Shown in pieces: positions 24,023 to 33,277 of a DNA stretch of 64,000 bases (position 1 is the stretch's first letter; the number at the start of each line of letters is the position of its first letter). The notes under the pieces were generated by a model, which saw only the letters and a program-made list of their open reading frames with translations, ran no database searches and was not told the DNA's origin. The stretch lies in NCBI RefSeq assembly GCF_047425865.1, contig NZ_CP179735.1, one strand, 5' to 3'. The DNA is from Macrococcoides equi. Its GTDB lineage: Bacteria; Bacillota; Bacilli; Staphylococcales; Staphylococcaceae. A program made the position numbers and the translations under genes.

Positions 24023-26134
24023 TTGAAACGTGTAAAACAAGAATCAAACGAACTCAAACAAAAACGAATGACCAATCGTCGAATCAGTGTCATCTTTATG
24101 GCAATCGTTTCTTTATTAATCATCCTCGTCTTAAGACTTGGTTATCTTCAAATTGTTAAAGGTGAAACTTATAAAAAAGCTGTAGATAATAATGAGAATA
24201 TTGAGGTGAATGAATCTGTTCCCAGAGGAAGAATTTATGATCGCAATGGTAAATTGATAGTAGATAATACATCAAAAAAAGCAATTACATATACGCGTGA
24301 CCGTATGACAAGCAGAACTGAGATGCTCGATACAGCAAAAAAACTTCATAAACTAATGTCTATGCCTACAACAGCATTGACATTAAGAGATAAACAGGAT
24401 TTTTATATTTTGACGCATTCTGATAAGGTTGATCAATTGATGAAAAAAGAGAGACAACTATTTGAATCAGGAGAAATTTCACAAGATCAATATAATGAAG
24501 GGGTATATAAAAAATTGACTGCTGACAAATTAAAATCACTCACGCAAGATGAATTAGAAGTTGCAGCAATCTACCGTGAGATGAGTAGTGGTAGTCAATT
24601 AAGTCCTCAAATCATTAGAAATGAAAATGTTTCTGAAAAAGAATATGCATTGGTTTCTCAAAATTTAAGTGAGTTACCGGGTGTAAATACTACGATGGAT
24701 TGGGATAGAAAATATTTGTATGGCAAAACGTTACGCACGATGCTAGGAAATGTTTCTTCTAAAGAAGAAGGCTTACCGAAAGAACTTGTTGATTATTATC
24801 TTTCAAAAGGATACTCGCGAAATGACAGGGTAGGTCAGAGTTATCTTGAATTTCAATATGAAAATGTTTTACGTGGTAAGAAGAAAAAAATGCGTTATTT
24901 AACTGATAAGTCAGGAAAAATTATTAACTCTGAAGTTATATCAGAGGGATCCAGAGGTAATGACCTCATATTATCGATAGATATTGATTTGCAATTAAAG
25001 GTAGAAAAATTAGTTGACAAACATATTCAAATATTACGTTCTATGAATGCAAAAACGATGGATAAAGTATTAGTTGTAGTGCAGGATCCGAATAATGGTG
25101 ATATTTTAGCACTTGCAGGTCGTCAAATTGATAAAGAGGGCAATGTATCTGATTATCACTATGGCACTTTTACTTCACAGTATGCAGTTGGTTCATCTGT
25201 AAAAGGTGCAACATTATTAACAGGATATAGTAATAAAGCTATAAACGTTGGTGAAGAAATGATCGACCAGCCACTAGTATTCAAAGGTGGAGTTGAAAAA
25301 CGTTCTTACTTTAATCCTACAGGAAAAATAGAAATTAATGATAAAGAAGCATTGATGCATTCTTCAAACGTGTATATGTTTAAAACGGCATTAAAGATGG
25401 CAGGATTAGAATATTCACCAAATATGTCGTTACCAGCTGATATTACTGATGCAGGACTTAAATTACGTAAAGGATTAAATCAATTTGGATTAGGCGTAAA
25501 GACCGGTATTGACTTACCGAATGAAGTAACTGGACAATCCGGTATTCTAAAAGATAATCCAGGGAATTATCTGGATTTAGCTATAGGTCAATATGATACG
25601 TATACACCCTTACAATTATCACAATACGTATCAACGATAGCTAATAATGGTTATCGTATTCAGCCACATTTAGTGAAAGAAATAAGATCAGCTTCAAAAA
25701 CAGATAAAATTGGACCGATTAAAGAAAGTGTTAAGGGTAAGGTATTAAATAGAATAAATAACTCGGAAGATGAAATCGGACAAGTTAAAAAAGGTTTTGA
25801 TATGGCCTTCAATAATGAACTGGGAACCGGATATAAAAGTTTTGCCAATACAGTAGTTAAAAGTGTAGGTAAAACAGGAACGGCAGAAGTGTTCCAGGAT
25901 GGAAAATCACGAGTAAATTCAACATATATTGGCTATGCACCAATGGATAAACCAGAATTAAGTTTTGCAATCATATATACAAATCAACCCGTACCACCAC
26001 CTTGGCTTCCTGGAGGAGATTTAGGAAGAGATATAATTAATGAATACTTTAACGGTAAAAAGGGTATAGCAAATAAGAAGGTTGAAACAGGCAGTTCTGG
26101 TGCACAAAATACGATATCTAACCGAAGTGATTGA
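24023..26134 (+). CDS. Class B penicillin-binding protein (transpeptidase)
   Basis: 703 residues: short cytoplasmic tail, one membrane segment (about 22-42), PBP dimer domain, and a C-terminal transpeptidase domain with SxxK as SSVK (about 393), SxN as SSN (about 451) and KTG as GKTGTAE (about 617). It matches the gene beside sodA and pst in Bacillus (PbpA/PBP2a) and staphylococcal PBP3. Both act in rod- or septum-linked peptidoglycan cross-linking; the role in this coccus is not decided by sequence. The start is TTG at 24023 with GGAGG 7 bases upstream. Confidence 0.93.
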   Translation: MKRVKQESNELKQKRMTNRRISVIFMAIVSLLIILVLRLGYLQIVKGETYKKAVDNNENIEVNESVPRGRIYDRNGKLIVDNTSKKAITYTRDRMTSRTEMLDTAKKLHKLMSMPTTALTLRDKQDFYILTHSDKVDQLMKKERQLFESGEISQDQYNEGVYKKLTADKLKSLTQDELEVAAIYREMSSGSQLSPQIIRNENVSEKEYALVSQNLSELPGVNTTMDWDRKYLYGKTLRTMLGNVSSKEEGLPKELVDYYLSKGYSRNDRVGQSYLEFQYENVLRGKKKKMRYLTDKSGKIINSEVISEGSRGNDLILSIDIDLQLKVEKLVDKHIQILRSMNAKTMDKVLVVVQDPNNGDILALAGRQIDKEGNVSDYHYGTFTSQYAVGSSVKGATLLTGYSNKAINVGEEMIDQPLVFKGGVEKRSYFNPTGKIEINDKEALMHSSNVYMFKTALKMAGLEYSPNMSLPADITDAGLKLRKGLNQFGLGVKTGIDLPNEVTGQSGILKDNPGNYLDLAIGQYDTYTPLQLSQYVSTIANNGYRIQPHLVKEIRSASKTDKIGPIKESVKGKVLNRINNSEDEIGQVKKGFDMAFNNELGTGYKSFANTVVKSVGKTGTAEVFQDGKSRVNSTYIGYAPMDKPELSFAIIYTNQPVPPPWLPGGDLGRDIINEYFNGKKGIANKKVETGSSGAQNTISNRSD

Positions 26135-26190
26135 TGATTTATAATTATTTCAGTCTATATATTTTCTAAATTTATATTTTTTCTTGAGTA

Positions 26191-26222
26191 AAAGGCAAGG
26201 CTTAAAAGCTTTGTCTTTTTTC
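26191..26222 (+). terminator. Terminator after the PBP gene
   Basis: The 13-bp stem AAAGGCAAGGCTT / AAGCTTTGTCTTT, with G-T pairs and loop AA, runs into T residues. It directly abuts the Pho boxes of pstS. Confidence 0.85.
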
Positions 26223-26276
26223 TTTACACAATCTTTACAATACATTCACTTTCAATTAACAATCGTCCACTATAGT
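26223..26276 (+). promoter_or_regulatory. PhoP-box array and promoter of the pst operon
   Basis: Four TT-A/C-ACA-like hexamers begin at 26223 (TTTACA), 26234 (TTTACA), 26245 (TTCACT) and 26256 (TTAACA), each exactly 11 bp apart. That is the direct-repeat pattern bound by PhoP dimers in Bacillus. TATAGT at 26271-26276 is the likely -10, with no good -35, as expected for an activator-dependent promoter. The operon should be induced by phosphate starvation through PhoPR, whose genes are not in this window. Confidence 0.85.
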
Positions 26277-26334
26277 AGGTAGTGTACTAAACAAATACAA
26301 ATTATTCGTCTATTCAATTAGGAGGACTTTCAAA

Positions 26335-27306
26335 ATGAAAAAATGGCAATTAGTAGGATCAACAACTGTTTTAGGTACTGCATTACTTTTAGGAGCATGT
26401 GGTGGAGCAGCTGACAAAAAAGATGACAAAGCTTCTGAAGACAAAGGTGCATCAACTGAAACTGCAGCTAAAGATCTTAAAGGCGAAGTTAAAGGTGACG
26501 GTTCTACAACTGTAGCTCCAATCATTGAGAAAATTAATGAAGAATTTAATGGTCAATATCCAGATGTAAACGTAGCTATCGGTACTTCAGGTACAGGTGG
26601 TGGTTTTGAGAAATTCATCGCTGGTGAAACTGATTTCTCTAACGCTTCTCGTGATATTAAAGACGAAGAGAAAAAAGCTTTAAAAGATAAAAAAATTGAT
26701 TATACTGAATTTAAAATTGCTACTGACGGTTTAACAGTTGCAGTTAATAAAGAGAATGATTTCGTTGACTATTTAACATTTGATGAGTTAGCTAAAATTT
26801 ACTCTGGTAAAGCTAAAACTTGGAAAGATGTTCGTGCTGATTTCCCAGCTGATGAAATCAAAGCATTCTCACCTGACCAATCTCATGGTACTTATGACTT
26901 CTTCAGTGAAGAAGTATTAGATAAAGGTGAAATCAAAGCTGAGAAAAATGCAGATACTAACGTAATCGTTAAATCTGTTGAAGATAACAAAGCTGGAATC
27001 GGATTCTTCGGTTATAACTTCTTCCAAGAAAACAAAGATAACTTAAAAGCTGTTAAGATTCAAAAAGAAGGAAAAGGCGAAGGTGTTGAAGCGACTGAAG
27101 ATACAGTTAAAGATGGATCTTACCCATTAAGCCGTCCTTTATTCATCTATGCTAAAAACGATTCTATTAAAAAGAATGAAGCATTTAAAGAATTCTTAAA
27201 ATTCACTTTAGAAAAAGCTAAAGATGCTTCTAAAGAAGCTGGATATGTTCCTTTAGAAGATAAATTATATGAAGAAGATTTAAAGAAATTAGATGCAGTT
27301 AAATAA
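26335..27306 (+). CDS. pstS: Phosphate-binding lipoprotein PstS
   Basis: 323 residues. Lipoprotein signal peptide with lipobox LLLGAC (lipidated C22), a Lys/Asp/Ser-rich linker, then the periplasmic-binding fold with phosphate-loop residues (GDGSTTVAPI at about 56; GTSGTGGGF at about 83; DQSHGTYDFF at about 180). It captures phosphate outside the membrane for PstCAB. It is the first gene of the operon; AGGAGG lies 8-9 bases before the ATG. Confidence 0.98.
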   Translation: MKKWQLVGSTTVLGTALLLGACGGAADKKDDKASEDKGASTETAAKDLKGEVKGDGSTTVAPIIEKINEEFNGQYPDVNVAIGTSGTGGGFEKFIAGETDFSNASRDIKDEEKKALKDKKIDYTEFKIATDGLTVAVNKENDFVDYLTFDELAKIYSGKAKTWKDVRADFPADEIKAFSPDQSHGTYDFFSEEVLDKGEIKAEKNADTNVIVKSVEDNKAGIGFFGYNFFQENKDNLKAVKIQKEGKGEGVEATEDTVKDGSYPLSRPLFIYAKNDSIKKNEAFKEFLKFTLEKAKDASKEAGYVPLEDKLYEEDLKKLDAVK

Positions 27307-27346
27307 TTATTAACTTTATAATTATTATCAAAATAAGAAATTTTTC

Positions 27347-27374
27347 AAAGGGGCGAAATTTTTCGTCCCTTTTA
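27347..27374 (+). terminator. Intercistronic hairpin between pstS and pstC
   Basis: The stem AAAGGGGCGAA / TTCGTCCCTTT is followed by only a short T/A stretch. It is probably a partial terminator or mRNA-stabilising hairpin that keeps pstS in excess over the transporter genes. Confidence 0.6.
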
Positions 27375-27393
27375 AAATGAAGGAGTCTAAAAT

Positions 27394-28326
27394 ATGGAAA
27401 ATAAAATTTCTGTACAGGATTTAATTGCTCAAAACAAGAGCAAAGGGTCTTCGAAAAATGTTATTGAAAAAATGATTCCAACCATTTTAGCAATAATCGC
27501 TTCAATTTCGATACTTACGACGATTGGTATTTTAATCACTTTACTTACTGAAACGATAACATTCTTTACACGTGTTTCATTTGCAGACTTTTTCTTAGAA
27601 AAAGAATGGAATGCATTTGGACAGGATCCAAAATTCGGTATTATTTCTCTTATCTTAGGTACTTTAAAAGTTACAATTATTGCTACAATCTTTGCAGTAC
27701 CAGTAGGTTTAGGTGCAGCTTTATATTTAAGTGAATATGCAAGTGATACAGCAAGAAGAATTATTAAACCAATACTTGAAATCTTAGCTGGTATTCCAAC
27801 TATTGTTTATGGTTTTTTTGCATTAACTTTTGTAACTCCTTTATTACGTACTTTCTGGACTGATTTAGGTAGTTTCAACGCAATAAGCCCAGGTTTAGTA
27901 ATTGGTATTATGATTGTTCCAATGATTGCTTCACTTTCAGAAGATGCGATGAGTGCAGTGCCACAAGCAATTAGAGAGGGTGCACTTGGATTAGGATCAA
28001 CGAAATTAGAAACAGCTTTAAAAGTAGTATTCCCAGCTGCATTATCAGGTATCTTAGCTTCTATCGTATTGGCAATTAGTCGTGCAATAGGTGAGACGAT
28101 GATTGTTTCACTTGCAGCTGGTAGTTCACCAGAATTTTCATTAGATTTCACGAATTCTTTACAAACTATGACAGCGTTTATTGTACAAGTTGCAACAGGT
28201 GATGCTACTTTCGGTTCAGATATCTACTATAGTATTTATGCAGTAGGTTTTACCCTGTTCGTATTTACTTTAATCATGAACTTCATCTCACAATGGATCA
28301 CTAGAAAATTCAGAGAGGAGTATTAA
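27394..28326 (+). CDS. pstC: Phosphate ABC transporter permease PstC
   Basis: 310 residues, six membrane segments, with the EAA coupling loop REGALGLGSTKLETALKVVFP at about residues 195-215. It forms the channel with PstA. AAGGAG lies 8-9 bases before the ATG. Only one base separates it from pstA. Confidence 0.97.
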   Translation: MENKISVQDLIAQNKSKGSSKNVIEKMIPTILAIIASISILTTIGILITLLTETITFFTRVSFADFFLEKEWNAFGQDPKFGIISLILGTLKVTIIATIFAVPVGLGAALYLSEYASDTARRIIKPILEILAGIPTIVYGFFALTFVTPLLRTFWTDLGSFNAISPGLVIGIMIVPMIASLSEDAMSAVPQAIREGALGLGSTKLETALKVVFPAALSGILASIVLAISRAIGETMIVSLAAGSSPEFSLDFTNSLQTMTAFIVQVATGDATFGSDIYYSIYAVGFTLFVFTLIMNFISQWITRKFREEY

Positions 28327-28327
28327 G

Positions 28328-29221
28328 ATGGAATTAATTAATCAGGAAACAGTTAAAAAGAAACTCTCTGGTAGACTTTCTAAAAATAATATTGTTAAAT
28401 CAATTTTCTTCTTATGTACAATTATTGGTTTAGTCGTTCTTGCAATTTTAATGTTTGATGTTATTCGTAAAGGTGCTGGGTATTTAACACCACAATTCTT
28501 TACTAATTTCTCTTCAACAACACCAGAAAAAGCTGGTATTAAAGGTGCATTAATTGGCTCATTATGGCTAATGATGACGATTGCACCGATTGCAATAACT
28601 TTAGGTGTTGCAACTGCAATCTACATGGAAGAATACGCTAAAGACAATGCCTTTACTCGCTTCATTAAAGTAAATATTGCTAACTTAGCTTCAGTACCAT
28701 CAGTAGTATTTGGATTATTAGGCTTAACATTATTTGTACGTGGTGCAGGTATTGAGTCACTGTCATTAGGTAAATCTGTATTAGCAGCAGCTTTAACAAT
28801 GTCGCTGATGATTTTACCAGTTATCATTGTATCAAGTCAGGAAGCTATTAGAGCAGTTCCAGGGGCTATTCGTGAAGCATCGTTAGGTTTAGGTGGGACT
28901 AAATGGCAAACAATTACAAATGTTGTTTTACCAGCTTCAATCCCAGGTATTTTAACAGGTACTATCTTAGCACTTTCACGTGCAATTGGTGAAACAGCAC
29001 CACTAGTAGTTATTGGTATTCCAACCATCTTTATGAAAACTCCAGACAGTATTATGGACAGATTCCAGGCATTACCGATGCAGATTTTTACTTGGGCTAA
29101 ACTTCCTAAAGAAGAATTTCAATATGTATCATCTGCTGCCATTATTGTCTTAATGATTATGTTAATCGCAATGAACTCAATCGCAATCTTTATTCGTAAT
29201 AAATATCAGAAAAAATTCTAG
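28328..29221 (+). CDS. pstA: Phosphate ABC transporter permease PstA
   Basis: 297 residues, six membrane segments, EAA loop IREASLGLGGTKWQTITNVV at about residues 181-200. It is the partner of PstC. GAGAGGAG at the pstC end acts as ribosome binding site. Confidence 0.97.
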   Translation: MELINQETVKKKLSGRLSKNNIVKSIFFLCTIIGLVVLAILMFDVIRKGAGYLTPQFFTNFSSTTPEKAGIKGALIGSLWLMMTIAPIAITLGVATAIYMEEYAKDNAFTRFIKVNIANLASVPSVVFGLLGLTLFVRGAGIESLSLGKSVLAAALTMSLMILPVIIVSSQEAIRAVPGAIREASLGLGGTKWQTITNVVLPASIPGILTGTILALSRAIGETAPLVVIGIPTIFMKTPDSIMDRFQALPMQIFTWAKLPKEEFQYVSSAAIIVLMIMLIAMNSIAIFIRNKYQKKF

Positions 29222-29245
29222 TCTAAATTTGAGAGGGGTCTAAAT

Positions 29246-30133
29246 ATGAGTGAAAAAGTTAAAGTAACTGATACAGTAGAAAACAATGAAAAAGTTATTG
29301 TAACTTCTGAAACAGTGAATCAACCAGTAAAAAAAGAAAGAAATATCGTGACAGGTGAAACGCCAAATCCAACCAATCGTAATATTGTTTATCAAACTAA
29401 AAACTTAGATTTGTGGTATGGTGATCACCATGCTTTACAAAATATCAATTTAGATATTTTAGAAAATGAAGTAACAGCAATCATCGGTCCATCTGGTTGT
29501 GGTAAGTCAACATACATCAAAACATTAAACCGTATGATTGAACTTGTTCCTAGTGTAAGAACCTCAGGTGAAATTTTATATCGTGGAGATAACATTTTTG
29601 ATAAAAGTTATAAAGTTGAACATTTAAGAACACGTGTGGGTATGGTATTCCAAAAGCCAAACCCATTCCCAAAATCAATCTATGACAATATCACATACGG
29701 TCCACGTATTCATGGAATTACTGATAAAAAAATCCTTGATGAAATCGTTGAAAAATCATTACGTGGTGCTGCAATCTGGGATGAAACTAAAGACAGACTT
29801 GATAAAAATGCTTATGGTCTTTCAGGTGGACAGCAACAACGTATCTGTATCGCGCGTTGTTTAGCAATTGAACCAGATGTTATTTTGATGGACGAACCAA
29901 CTTCAGCACTTGATCCAATTTCAACGTTGAAAGTTGAAGAGTTAGTACAGGAAATTAAAGATCAATATTCTATTATTATTGTGACACATAACATGCAGCA
30001 AGCTGCTCGTATTTCAGACAAGACTGCATTCTTCTTAAATGGTTATGTAAATGAGTATGATACAACTGATAAAATATTCTCTAATCCAGCTGATGAGCAA
30101 ACAGAGCGATATATTTCAGGAAGATTCGGGTGA
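29246..30133 (+). CDS. pstB: Phosphate ABC transporter ATPase PstB
   Basis: 295 residues: an N-terminal extension of about 48 charged residues, then the ABC ATPase with Walker A GPSGCGKST (about 82), signature LSGGQQQR and Walker B VILMDEPTSALDP. A single pstB is present where B. subtilis has two. phoU follows after 4 bases. Confidence 0.97.
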   Translation: MSEKVKVTDTVENNEKVIVTSETVNQPVKKERNIVTGETPNPTNRNIVYQTKNLDLWYGDHHALQNINLDILENEVTAIIGPSGCGKSTYIKTLNRMIELVPSVRTSGEILYRGDNIFDKSYKVEHLRTRVGMVFQKPNPFPKSIYDNITYGPRIHGITDKKILDEIVEKSLRGAAIWDETKDRLDKNAYGLSGGQQQRICIARCLAIEPDVILMDEPTSALDPISTLKVEELVQEIKDQYSIIIVTHNMQQAARISDKTAFFLNGYVNEYDTTDKIFSNPADEQTERYISGRFG

Positions 30134-30137
30134 TATT

Positions 30138-30779
30138 ATGAGAGAAATATACGAAGAAAATTTAAATCATTTAGCAAGTTCTGTTCAGTTGTTAGCTAAA
30201 GAAGTGTATACAGTGATTGAGCGAAGTGTACAAGTTCTGAGTGATAGTGATGTGAATCATGCACGTGAAATTATCAAACATGATGAAGTCATTAATGAGA
30301 TGGAAAATGATATTAATGAACAAATTATTTCACTGATTACGAAACAGCAACCTATTGCTACAGATTTAAGGTTAATTCTTTCAAGTACTAAAATAGCTTC
30401 TGAGTTAGAACGTATTGGAGATAATGCGGCAAACATTGCTAAAATTCGTAAACGTGTAAAGTTTGAAGATACTTATATCCTTACACGTTTAAAAACAATG
30501 GGCAAATTAAGTTTATTGATGTTAGCTGATTTAGATCAGGCTTACACAAACAAAGATGTAAATTTAGTTAAAGAAATTATTGAAAGAGATCAGGATATTG
30601 ATGATTTATATAAAGAAATCATCAATACAACTTACTTAATCGATAATGATCCATATATTTCAGGTCAAGCTCATCTTGCTGGTCGCTACCTGGAACGAAT
30701 TGGTGATCATATTACTAATATTGCTGAAAGTATATATTTCACGATTACTGGAGAAAGATTTAACCAATTCACAAATTAG
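30138..30779 (+). CDS. phoU: Phosphate transport system accessory protein PhoU
   Basis: 213 residues in two similar three-helix PhoU domains; metal-contact motifs of the ERIGDxxxNIA type appear twice (ELERIGDNAANIAK and YLERIGDHITNIAE). It restrains PstSCAB and signals phosphate sufficiency to PhoR in other bacteria. The ATG at 30138 follows GGGTGAT, overlapping the pstB end region; the 29-residue longer frame starting at 30051 lies wholly inside pstB. B. subtilis lacks phoU in its pst operon, while staphylococci have it. Confidence 0.95.
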   Translation: MREIYEENLNHLASSVQLLAKEVYTVIERSVQVLSDSDVNHAREIIKHDEVINEMENDINEQIISLITKQQPIATDLRLILSSTKIASELERIGDNAANIAKIRKRVKFEDTYILTRLKTMGKLSLLMLADLDQAYTNKDVNLVKEIIERDQDIDDLYKEIINTTYLIDNDPYISGQAHLAGRYLERIGDHITNIAESIYFTITGERFNQFTN

Positions 30780-30855
30780 GACTAGATAAATCATGCGACA
30801 CATGTTATTATAGAAAAGTCGTATGGATATTTAGAAACGTGAGGAGGGAACAACT

Positions 30856-31005
30856 ATGCGCGTTAATGTTACTTTAGCTTGTACTGAATGTGGAGAAAGA
30901 AACTACATTACTAAAAAAAATAAACGTAATAACCCAGAACGTATTGAAATGTCAAAATACTGTGCAAGAGACAATAAAAAGACTTTACACAGAGAAACTA
31001 AATAA
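30856..31005 (+). CDS. rpmG: 50S ribosomal protein L33
   Basis: 49 residues beginning MRVNVTLACTECGERNYIT and ending NKKTLHRETK, almost identical to staphylococcal RpmG. CTEC is the first half of the zinc site; only one further Cys (KYCARD) is present, so this may be a modified or zinc-weak form. GAGGAGGG lies 8 bases before the ATG. It is monocistronic, with a strong terminator. Confidence 0.97.
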   Translation: MRVNVTLACTECGERNYITKKNKRNNPERIEMSKYCARDNKKTLHRETK

Positions 31006-31010
31006 TTTTT

Positions 31011-31041
31011 TAACAGACATGATTTTCATGTCTGTTTTTTT
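31011..31041 (+). terminator. rpmG terminator
   Basis: The 11-bp stem AACAGACATGA / TCATGTCTGTT with loop TTT is followed by seven T residues. Confidence 0.93.
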
Positions 31042-31093
31042 ATGTTTGTTTCTTTCTATTCGCTTTATTGTATAATATGTATGAGGTGATAAT

Positions 31094-31660
31094 ATGACGC
31101 TAAAAGATGCAAAGAAAAAGAAAAGATTATCGATGCTTGAAAAACTAAAAAATAATCAGCAAAAATATGAAAAAGAAAACAAAATTATTGAGCACTTACT
31201 GCATCATCCTATATTTTTAAATGCTAATTCGATTGGCATTACATTAAGTATGGCTCATGAATTAGATACCCGCTTTATTATCCGTTATGCACAAATATTA
31301 GGGAAGACGGTGTATGTCCCGCTTTGTGATTATCAATCAAAACAGATGTCTTTTGTGCGATATACATGTCCAGAGGATATAACTAAGGATTCGTACGGCA
31401 TAGATATAATGGATCATCAAATTGATTTAGGTACTCATCCGGAATTATTAATCGTCCCAGGTGTTGTCTTTAATACACAAGGATATCGAATTGGATATGG
31501 TGGAGGATACTATGATAAGTTTTTAAGTAAATATGATGGCCAGACAATGAGTTTGATATTTGAATTACAGTTAGATGAAGTTATTACTGAAGAGCATGAT
31601 ATAGCTGTAGATTGGATAATAACGGAAGATAGAATCATTGAATCAGAGGTAAAAGCATGA
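31094..31660 (+). CDS. yqgN: 5-formyltetrahydrofolate cyclo-ligase
   Basis: 188 residues, converting 5-formyl-THF to methenyl-THF with ATP. The family signature YRIGYGGGYYDKFL is at about residues 136-149. It overlaps gluP by 4 bases (ATGA), reproducing the B. subtilis yqgN-yqgP order. Confidence 0.94.
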   Translation: MTLKDAKKKKRLSMLEKLKNNQQKYEKENKIIEHLLHHPIFLNANSIGITLSMAHELDTRFIIRYAQILGKTVYVPLCDYQSKQMSFVRYTCPEDITKDSYGIDIMDHQIDLGTHPELLIVPGVVFNTQGYRIGYGGGYYDKFLSKYDGQTMSLIFELQLDEVITEEHDIAVDWIITEDRIIESEVKA

Positions 31661-33081
31661 TCACTGAAAAATTTGTCTGGAAAAATATATATGAATATAT
31701 AAAATATACAGATTATGACTTTATTACTGTTTCTGATGAAATGGATGATGTTTGGTTATATAGTCGAAAAAATCAGAACTTGAAACGAGTCATACTAGGT
31801 AAACAGACTGCACAATCAACTTTATTTATGATTCAAAAAATTATGGATCACCATCAGCAAATAGAAAGTTTGGTTGGACAATCTGTTAAATCCTATGACA
31901 TCATCCTTATTAATCAAACACAACAATTATATGATATGCCACTAAATATTAAAGTAATATCATGTCCAGATAGTGCAAGTGTCAGAGAAGTATTTAAATC
32001 TCCATTTCGTTCTATATCAAGTAAAACTAAACCACAATCTGCATCCTGGTATCAACGAAGAGTAATAAAGCAGAGTCCTGTAGATGTGGCGATGATTAAA
32101 TTCACTCCGCTCACGTATTTACTGATTACATTAAATATTATTTGCTTTATCGTAATGAGTATATGGCATATGATTCATAAGGTAGATTTATTGATTGAAA
32201 AAGGTGGACTAACACACTTTAATTTTGTACACGGAGATTATTATCGCGTCATAACTTCTATGTTCTTGCATTTTGATATTCAACATTTATTATTTAATAT
32301 GATGTCATTATTTATTATAGGTAAGATTGTTGAATACTTGTTCAAGAGATGGCAGTATCTTCTGATTTTCTTTGGTGGTGGCATAATTGGAAACTTAGTT
32401 TCACTAGCTTTCGACACTACATCAATATCAGTAGGATCTAGCGGAGCCATTTGTGCATTATTAGGTGCAATTTTGGTCTATATATCTTTTAGTGGTAAAT
32501 ATAATAAAAAGTTTATTATACAGGTTATTATAGGAAGTTTAATCTATCTTGCTATCAGTTCATTATTTGCAAATGTTAATAATCTAGCGCATTTTGGTGG
32601 ATTATTTGGAGGATTTTGTATCGCATTATTGCTTTATATGATGCCATTACAAAGAAGTTATATGAAGTGGTTTATTGCAGGTTTGGTTTTGATTCTTCTA
32701 TTGCTAATTTTTAATATATTCTCTCAGCAGGAACATCATATATACAATGAATATGCAGCACACGCAATAGCTAAAGGTAACGATCAGGATGCCAAAGAGA
32801 TTTTGAAAAATACGCTTAATAATGGTTATGAGAATGATGAGACATATGTATTAATGGGTTTATTAAAAACAAAGCAGGAAAGTTTGTCTAATGGTATTGC
32901 TGAGTGGAAAAAAGGTTTAAAAAGATATCCTGATAGTGATAAGTTAAATTATCAGATGTCGTTAGCAATGCGCGCCTTAGATGATTATGACTCAGCTGAA
33001 AAATATATAAAAAAAGCGATAGAAATTAATGATCTACCAAAGTATATTAAGCTCGAACAAGAGTATAAGGATTATAGGTGA
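31657..33081 (+). CDS. gluP: Rhomboid intramembrane serine protease GluP
   Basis: 474 residues: an N-terminal cytosolic domain of about 145 residues, seven membrane segments (about 148-355), and a C-terminal TPR region (about 375-470). Catalytic parts are visible: HFDIQHLLFN in the second segment region, GSSGA (catalytic Ser, about 265) and HFGGLFGG (catalytic His, about 311). B. subtilis GluP (YqgP) cleaves membrane proteins such as a magnesium transporter. The frame runs past the yqgQ start. Confidence 0.95.
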   Translation: MITEKFVWKNIYEYIKYTDYDFITVSDEMDDVWLYSRKNQNLKRVILGKQTAQSTLFMIQKIMDHHQQIESLVGQSVKSYDIILINQTQQLYDMPLNIKVISCPDSASVREVFKSPFRSISSKTKPQSASWYQRRVIKQSPVDVAMIKFTPLTYLLITLNIICFIVMSIWHMIHKVDLLIEKGGLTHFNFVHGDYYRVITSMFLHFDIQHLLFNMMSLFIIGKIVEYLFKRWQYLLIFFGGGIIGNLVSLAFDTTSISVGSSGAICALLGAILVYISFSGKYNKKFIIQVIIGSLIYLAISSLFANVNNLAHFGGLFGGFCIALLLYMMPLQRSYMKWFIAGLVLILLLLIFNIFSQQEHHIYNEYAAHAIAKGNDQDAKEILKNTLNNGYENDETYVLMGLLKTKQESLSNGIAEWKKGLKRYPDSDKLNYQMSLAMRALDDYDSAEKYIKKAIEINDLPKYIKLEQEYKDYR

Positions 33082-33085
33082 TGAA

Positions 33086-33277
33086 ATGCAATCGTTTTAT
33101 GATGTGCAACAGTTATTAAAACAATTTGGTATTATAATATATTTTAAAGATGAACATGATACGATTGAGATGATGAATCAGGAGTTGAAATCACTTCATG
33201 AGGCAGGAATCATATCGAACGAACAGTTCATTCAGTCGAGATTGATATTAAATCAAAGGAAGATGGGGAAAATATGA
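33086..33277 (+). CDS. yqgQ: YqgQ-family small protein (DUF910)
   Basis: 63 residues beginning MQSFYDVQQLLKQFG, the family opening, and predicted all-helical. I choose ATG 33086 because GGTGATG precedes it and gluP ends at 33081; the 19-residue longer frame overlaps gluP. It overlaps glcK by 4 bases. Function unknown; it always accompanies glucokinase in Bacilli. Confidence 0.9.
   Translation: MQSFYDVQQLLKQFGIIIYFKDEHDTIEMMNQELKSLHEAGIISNEQFIQSRLILNQRKMGKI

Noticed and set aside
27807..28151. 114-codon frame antisense to pstC
   Set aside because: Shadow frame of a conserved permease; no independent support.
32409..32418. TTTCGACA (0A box on the minus strand) in gluP
   Set aside because: Coding position inside the rhomboid domain; no promoter context.
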